In this document: in pieces, positions 62,713 through 62,758 of the stretch
How the letters are laid out: each line of letters begins with the position of its first letter
Position numbering within the stretch: the stretch's first letter is position 1
Source: JAIVHA01 sp965367295
GTDB lineage: Bacteria > Pseudomonadota > Gammaproteobacteria > DSM-19610
Length of the DNA: 62,758 nt
Direction: 5' to 3'
Assembly (NCBI GenBank): GCA_965367295.1
Contig: CBDUHN010000014.1
Span: forward strand, 1-62,758
Translations under genes and position numbers: made by a program
The notes under the pieces: generated by a model
Databases searched by the model: none
Told to the model about the DNA's origin: nothing
What the model saw: the letters and a program-made list of their open reading frames with translations, nothing else

Positions 62713-62758
62713 CGATGGTGCCCGGCGGCTTTCCGGTGACATCGTAAACCACCCGCGA
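62702..62758 (-). CDS. guaA: GMP synthase GuaA, 3' end only
   Basis: The last 18 codons and stop are visible at the right edge: SRVVYDVTGKPPGTIEWE on the - strand. This is the invariant C-terminus of glutamine-hydrolysing GMP synthase, which makes GMP from XMP. The rest lies outside the window. The 3' end of this gene is a known integration point for genomic islands, which fits the repeats just beside it. Confidence 0.9.
   Translation of the reverse strand, partial: SRVVYDVTGKPPGTIEWE

Overview
The window looks like a chromosomal segment of a sulfur-oxidising gammaproteobacterium, most likely of the Chromatiales / Ectothiorhodospiraceae kind. The best evidence is the aprA-aprB-aprM set (54125-57348), in which APS reductase carries an AprM membrane anchor. 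Other support comes from a SlyD-like isomerase beside it, Thivi_2564-type and DUF3309 small membrane proteins, NhaA, Cpx proteins and the 3' end of guaA at the right edge. These placements rest on protein features read by eye; no database search was possible. No rRNA or tRNA gene and no CRISPR array was seen.

Layout, left to right. 0-3 kb: a ferric-reductase-like membrane flavoprotein, a decayed di-haem (DUF1111-type) gene and an unknown 152-residue protein. 3-9 kb: a tightly coupled polyol module on the + strand (NCS1-like permease, mannitol-type dehydrogenase, sugar-binding protein, OprB-type porin). 9-17 kb: a 1271-residue thrombospondin-type-3-repeat surface protein with a C-terminal sorting tail and a small outer-membrane barrel on the - strand, then an AraC-type response regulator and a hybrid histidine kinase with a degenerate receiver on the + strand. 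17-28 kb: an orphan Fis-type DNA-binding protein, a roughly 2900-residue cyclic beta-1,2-glucan synthase and NhaA. 28-37 kb: small stress and membrane proteins (DUF3309, SYLF/YSC84, Thivi_2564, lipoprotein, CsbD), two Crp/Fnr paralogues, a PAS-GGDEF-EAL protein, TadA and a decayed AAA ATPase.

37.8-44.2 kb is an arsenic operon on the - strand. In transcription order it runs arsR, arsC, a metallo-beta-lactamase-fold protein, ACR3, ArsP-type permease, an AhpD/CMD-like protein, an internally deleted sigma factor, arsM, a thioredoxin-like protein and a 38-residue membrane peptide. A palindromic ArsR-type operator lies upstream of arsR. 44.6-47.4 kb is a divergent cpxP / cpxRA stress system with a CpxR box between the two arms.

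47.6-52.8 kb is an unfamiliar - strand locus: an ECF-type sigma factor, a 40-residue membrane peptide, two FmdE-family zinc-ribbon proteins, a compact universal-stress protein, a TauE/SafE exporter and a cation-diffusion facilitator. It is the best candidate here for an undescribed system, and it lies beside the apr genes. 53-58 kb holds the apr operon with a SlyD-like protein, an unknown 133-residue protein and a small upstream protein. Related repeat elements lie on both sides of this block. 58.2-62.2 kb has a broken toxin-antitoxin locus and a MerR-copA-copZ copper operon. The right end has a truncated LysR gene, direct repeats and the guaA 3' end, a known integration hot spot. Several decayed genes and a shared 12-base sequence suggest that 47.6-62.7 kb is mosaic, acquired DNA.
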